Assembly (NCBI RefSeq): GCF_024449095.1
Contig: NZ_CP024628.1
Coordinates: 930,001 to 994,000, forward strand
Length of the DNA: 64,000 nucleotides
Reading direction: 5' to 3'
DNA from: Vibrio coralliilyticus
Lineage (GTDB): Bacteria; Pseudomonadota; Gammaproteobacteria; Enterobacterales; Vibrionaceae
In this document: in pieces, positions 60,935-64,000 of the stretch
How positions within the stretch are numbered: position 1 is the first letter of the stretch
How the letters are laid out: each line of letters begins with the position of its first letter
The notes under the pieces: model-generated
Database searches by the model: none
Seen by the model: only the letters and a program-made list of their open reading frames with translations
Told to the model about the DNA's origin: nothing
Program-made: the position numbers and the translations under genes

Positions 60935-62554
60935 ATGCACCAACCTAGCGTATTACCTGCTGATTACTACCTAAATAACTTCTTGAAGTTGACGCATCAT
61001 GCTCAAGAAATGTACCCCGATTTACTTTCTCCATCAGAAAAGCAATGGTTAGACAACTTTGAGCATTTATCGATTCAGGCTAAGTGTCTACTGGTTAGGA
61101 TGCTTTCCCGCAAGGGAGAATGGTTTCGAAGTGACAAGTTAAAATACGATGAGATCGACGACCTTGACACTACTCTAGATGAACTCAATACTTCGGATTT
61201 CGTCACACTCAATCCTGATATATCAATTCCAACATTAGCCTCCAGTTTGCTCACAAAGCCGGAGTTGATCCGCCTGTTTAATATCACGAATAAACAAGCC
61301 AAAAAAGGAGCCATCATAGAGGCACTCTCTCCCCAAGCTTTCTCTGAATATAACGCTTTAGGCTTCATCATCATCAGACTTGAATCTCCACAGGTTATTG
61401 ATGTTCTGTTAGCTCTTTTCTTTGCTAATACTCACCAAGATCTCAGCCAGTTTGTCCTAGATGAGCTTGGCCTACATCAGTTTGAGCCTTACCAACTTAG
61501 CCGTGAGCGCCGATTCTTTGCTTCGCGTGGTGAATTGGATCAACTGCTTAGTCTATCGCGAACTCAGGAGAACTATCTAAATGGAGATCGCCAATGTGTC
61601 CCTACACTGATGAATCACCTTGCGCAGCTCGCCACGCCAATCCAGCATGACTACGTGGAGCGAAAGCGTCAGCACCTCATAAACGACATCGCACGTGATT
61701 TAGAGCGGCTCCAAGAGTACGAACTTGCTAACCGATGGTTTGAGCACACGTCATTACCTCCGTCGCGAGAACGTCGCGCACGAATCTATGATAAGCAAGG
61801 TCACCTAAATGCAATGAGTGACATTGTCACTGATATGTTGCATACCCCTTATGATGTATCAGAGCAAGAGGTCGCGAACAGGCTACAGCAGCGTCTGCAA
61901 CGCCTTAAGGGCTTGAAAGTCCCAAGAGTGAGCAAGCCCACTCTTCAAGAGCGACACCTATCGCTAGATTTATCACATCAACGCGTTGAACTAGCGGTTA
62001 AAGAACATTTCGAACAACAAGGTTATAACGTGTTTTACTCTGAAAATACCTTACTCAACGGTTTATTTGGGTTGGCATTTTGGGAGGTGATATTCAGTCC
62101 CATAGAAGGCGCATTTATCAATCGTTATCAATATCGCCCCTTGGATCTCTACCAGCCTGATTTCTCGCTCAAGCGTCAGTCTCTTATCAGTCATATTTTC
62201 ACTGTTTTAGAAGAAGACGGTCTTTCGAATCTAACTCAGATTTATCAAGACAAAGTAGGCGTAAACAATCCATTTGTTTCTTGGAATGTGTTTACCCCGC
62301 AATTATTAGAAAACGCTCTCACCTGTATCCCAAGCTCATTGTTATGCCAACTTTTTAAGATCATGTTGCAAGACCTCAAACTGTATAGGAATGGCTTACC
62401 TGATCTGGTGCTCTTTAAAGATGGGAAGTTTGAGTGGATGGAAGTCAAAGGGCCGGGGGATCGCCTCCAAGACAATCAGTGGCGTTGGATTGACCACTTC
62501 CAAAAGCTCCACGTTCCGTTTTCGGTTTGCTATGTAACGAATACTCAGCGTTAG
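60935..62554 (+). CDS. VRR-NUC domain nuclease, bacterial FAN1-like
   Basis: A 539-residue DNA-repair-type nuclease. The C-terminal VRR-NUC (PD-(D/E)xK) site is complete: Asp490 in GLPDLVLF, Glu503 and Lys505 in WMEVKGPGD, followed by DNQWRWIDHF. The N-terminal half is helical with a SAP-like DNA-binding part (LIRLFNITNKQAKKGAIIEA) and helical-repeat sequence in the middle (ELANRWFEHT). This layout is that of FAN1, a structure-specific 5' flap nuclease that unhooks interstrand cross-links. ATG 60935 is used; a TTG at 60920 in frame lies in the terminator T-run. No separate promoter is visible, so it may be expressed by read-through or from inside the MFS gene. Confidence 0.85.
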   Translation: MHQPSVLPADYYLNNFLKLTHHAQEMYPDLLSPSEKQWLDNFEHLSIQAKCLLVRMLSRKGEWFRSDKLKYDEIDDLDTTLDELNTSDFVTLNPDISIPTLASSLLTKPELIRLFNITNKQAKKGAIIEALSPQAFSEYNALGFIIIRLESPQVIDVLLALFFANTHQDLSQFVLDELGLHQFEPYQLSRERRFFASRGELDQLLSLSRTQENYLNGDRQCVPTLMNHLAQLATPIQHDYVERKRQHLINDIARDLERLQEYELANRWFEHTSLPPSRERRARIYDKQGHLNAMSDIVTDMLHTPYDVSEQEVANRLQQRLQRLKGLKVPRVSKPTLQERHLSLDLSHQRVELAVKEHFEQQGYNVFYSENTLLNGLFGLAFWEVIFSPIEGAFINRYQYRPLDLYQPDFSLKRQSLISHIFTVLEEDGLSNLTQIYQDKVGVNNPFVSWNVFTPQLLENALTCIPSSLLCQLFKIMLQDLKLYRNGLPDLVLFKDGKFEWMEVKGPGDRLQDNQWRWIDHFQKLHVPFSVCYVTNTQR

Positions 62555-62655
62555 CTCACCGATAAGACAGACGCCTTACAAGGCTCTTATTTATTTGCCA
62601 ATTTAATATCCTTCTGCTGAAATTATCAAACCTCGTCAATATAGTTATTATCCAA

Positions 62656-64000
62656 ATGAATTTACGTTCCTTTTTTATTCTCACTGTCGTTACCGCCTTC
62701 GCTGGTTGTGCCACTTATGCAGGTTTCAATTACAACCAACTGTTTGGCGAGGCTCAGATCCGTGACAGGCAAGCTAGTACGGTCAGCCAACCTAGTGATT
62801 TTTTCTTAAACGAAGTCAAACCCATCATCGATAACCGCTGTGTCGTCTGTCACGCCTGCTACGATGCCCCCTGCCAACTTAAGATGTCTTCCGTGGAGGG
62901 TATTGACCGAGGCGGGAGCAAGGAACTCGTCTATCAAGGAACACGCTTAACCGCAGCAACACCAACCCGGTTATTCCAAGATGCTCAAACAACAGAGCAA
63001 TGGCGCTCTATGGGGTTTCATCCCGTACTTAATGAGAGAGATCAAACACCAACAGCTAACATCGAAGCCGGCCTAATGGCCAAATTGTTAATGCAAAAAG
63101 AAGCTCACCCTTTACCAGACCAAGCCCAACTTGAAGGATTTGATTTTTCAATCGATCGCTCTCAGGAGTGCCCAACCATCGAAGAGTATGACAGCTATGC
63201 TCAAGATTACCCTAGTTGGGGCATGCCTTTTGGGATGCCTAACCTATCACCAAATGAATACTCAACACTCATGAGCTGGTTGCAAGATGGCGCTTTAATG
63301 AATGCGCCAATCCCACTGGCCACAGAACACCAAGCTTTGGTCAACGAATACGAGCAATTTCTCAACAAAAGCTCTCGCAAAGCACAGCTTACCGCACGCT
63401 ACATCTATGAACATTTGTTTTTATCCCATCTGTATTTCTCAGAGCTAAATGAAACCACACCGCGTTTTTTCACTTTGGTTCGTTCAAAAACGCCTCCGGG
63501 ACAACCACTCAAACGTATCACAACGAGAAGACCTTACGATGATCCACAAGCCAAGCGTGTTTACTACCGCCTAATTCCTGTACAGGCCACTATTGTCGAT
63601 AAGACCCATATGCCCTTCGCTCTCAACACCCAACGTATGGATAAATGGCAGAAATGGTTTCTCGAAGCAGATTATGACGTCGCTCAACTCCCCGGGTATG
63701 AACCTGAAATAGCGGCTAACCCAATGACGGCATTTATTGAGTTACCCGTAAAATCTCGTTTTAAGTTCATGTTGGACAATGCACAAAACACTATTAACGC
63801 CTATATAAAAGGCCCCGTTTGTCGTGGGCAATTGGCACTCAATGTGATTAATGATCGTTTTTGGGTATTCTTTCTTGACCCTGAGAAATCAGATATTCCA
63901 GAGGTGAATGAGTTTTATCGCTCACAAGCTGAAAACTTAAAATTGCCAGCCGAGTTGGAGAGCAATACTTTGCCTATTACAAGCTGGGTCGCATACTCAC
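62656..64000 (+). CDS. cti: Fatty acid cis/trans isomerase Cti (partial, 3' end outside window)
   Basis: Converts cis-unsaturated phospholipid acyl chains to trans in the periplasm, making membranes more rigid under solvent or heat stress. The visible part has 448 codons of a protein usually near 780. It begins MNLRSFFILTVVTAFAGCAT, a lipoprotein-type signal with AFAGC. A cytochrome-c-type heme site follows: CVVCH at about residues 64-68, directly followed by AC. Other landmarks are FFLNEVKPIIDNR and PSWGMPFGMPNLSPNEYSTL, which are typical of Cti. The frame stays open to the window edge. It lies about 100 bases after the FAN1-like gene; a weak GCCTT/AAGGC hairpin lies between. Confidence 0.92.
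   Translation, partial: MNLRSFFILTVVTAFAGCATYAGFNYNQLFGEAQIRDRQASTVSQPSDFFLNEVKPIIDNRCVVCHACYDAPCQLKMSSVEGIDRGGSKELVYQGTRLTAATPTRLFQDAQTTEQWRSMGFHPVLNERDQTPTANIEAGLMAKLLMQKEAHPLPDQAQLEGFDFSIDRSQECPTIEEYDSYAQDYPSWGMPFGMPNLSPNEYSTLMSWLQDGALMNAPIPLATEHQALVNEYEQFLNKSSRKAQLTARYIYEHLFLSHLYFSELNETTPRFFTLVRSKTPPGQPLKRITTRRPYDDPQAKRVYYRLIPVQATIVDKTHMPFALNTQRMDKWQKWFLEADYDVAQLPGYEPEIAANPMTAFIELPVKSRFKFMLDNAQNTINAYIKGPVCRGQLALNVINDRFWVFFLDPEKSDIPEVNEFYRSQAENLKLPAELESNTLPITSWVAYS

Noticed and set aside
62555..62600. Weak GCCTT/AAGGC hairpin after the FAN1-like gene
   Set aside because: Short stem with an interrupted T-rich tail; too weak to list as a terminator.

Overview
The window looks like part of a Vibrio (Vibrionaceae) genome, probably the smaller chromosome. 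The reasons are the phaB-phaA-phaP-phaC order, a complete type VI secretion system (T6SS) with ClpV and a sigma-54 activator of the VasH type, a glyT-like tRNA-Gly and a moderately AT-rich composition. The species cannot be fixed from sequence alone.

Layout. (1) 1-3661, minus strand: polyhydroxyalkanoate operon phaB-phaA-phaP-phaC (phaC runs off the left edge). A long AT-rich gap and a TetR-type regulator (4466-5173) follow. (2) 5200-35837: one T6SS locus with all 13 core parts, in four transcription blocks. These are a minus block of outer-membrane barrel, fha, tssJ, tssK and tssL; a plus block of a VasL-like ImpA_N protein, tssM and an Lrp/AsnC regulator; a long minus block from hcp through vgrG, four accessory genes, a Ser/Thr kinase, tssA, tssB, tssC, tssE and tssF to tssG; and a plus block of clpV and vasH. 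A -24/-12 sigma-54 promoter lies before hcp, in the hcp/clpV divergent region, matching the VasH activator encoded next to it. (3) 35951-43648, minus: three overlapping genes that look like T6SS cargo. They encode a MIX-motif protein, a membrane-anchored protein and a 1,536-residue protein with an internal OmpA-like peptidoglycan-binding domain. (4) 43649-44391: non-coding, with two minus-strand terminators and a candidate small RNA. (5) 44392-55596, minus: a giant (about 3,734 residue) surface lipoprotein of Ig-like domains with five almost identical 588-bp tandem repeats at its C-terminal end. (6) 55861-64000: M23 peptidase, tRNA-Gly(TCC), chemotaxis receptor, MFS transporter of the oxalate/formate type, FAN1-like VRR-NUC nuclease and the start of a fatty-acid cis/trans isomerase (cti).

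How the parts work together. Hcp and VgrG form the tube and spike, TssB/TssC the sheath, TssA/E/F/G/K the baseplate, TssJ/L/M the envelope complex, and ClpV recycles the sheath. Kinase and FHA protein suggest post-translational control; VasH and sigma-54 give transcriptional control. The accessory genes between vgrG and the kinase look like cargo-loading factors. The MIX triad is the most interesting candidate: a likely MIX co-effector, effector and protective protein set at the end of the T6SS locus. Hairpins followed by T-runs directly after phaP and tssC, and a hairpin with an interrupted T-run after hcp, suggest that abundant structural proteins are over-expressed relative to downstream genes by partial termination.
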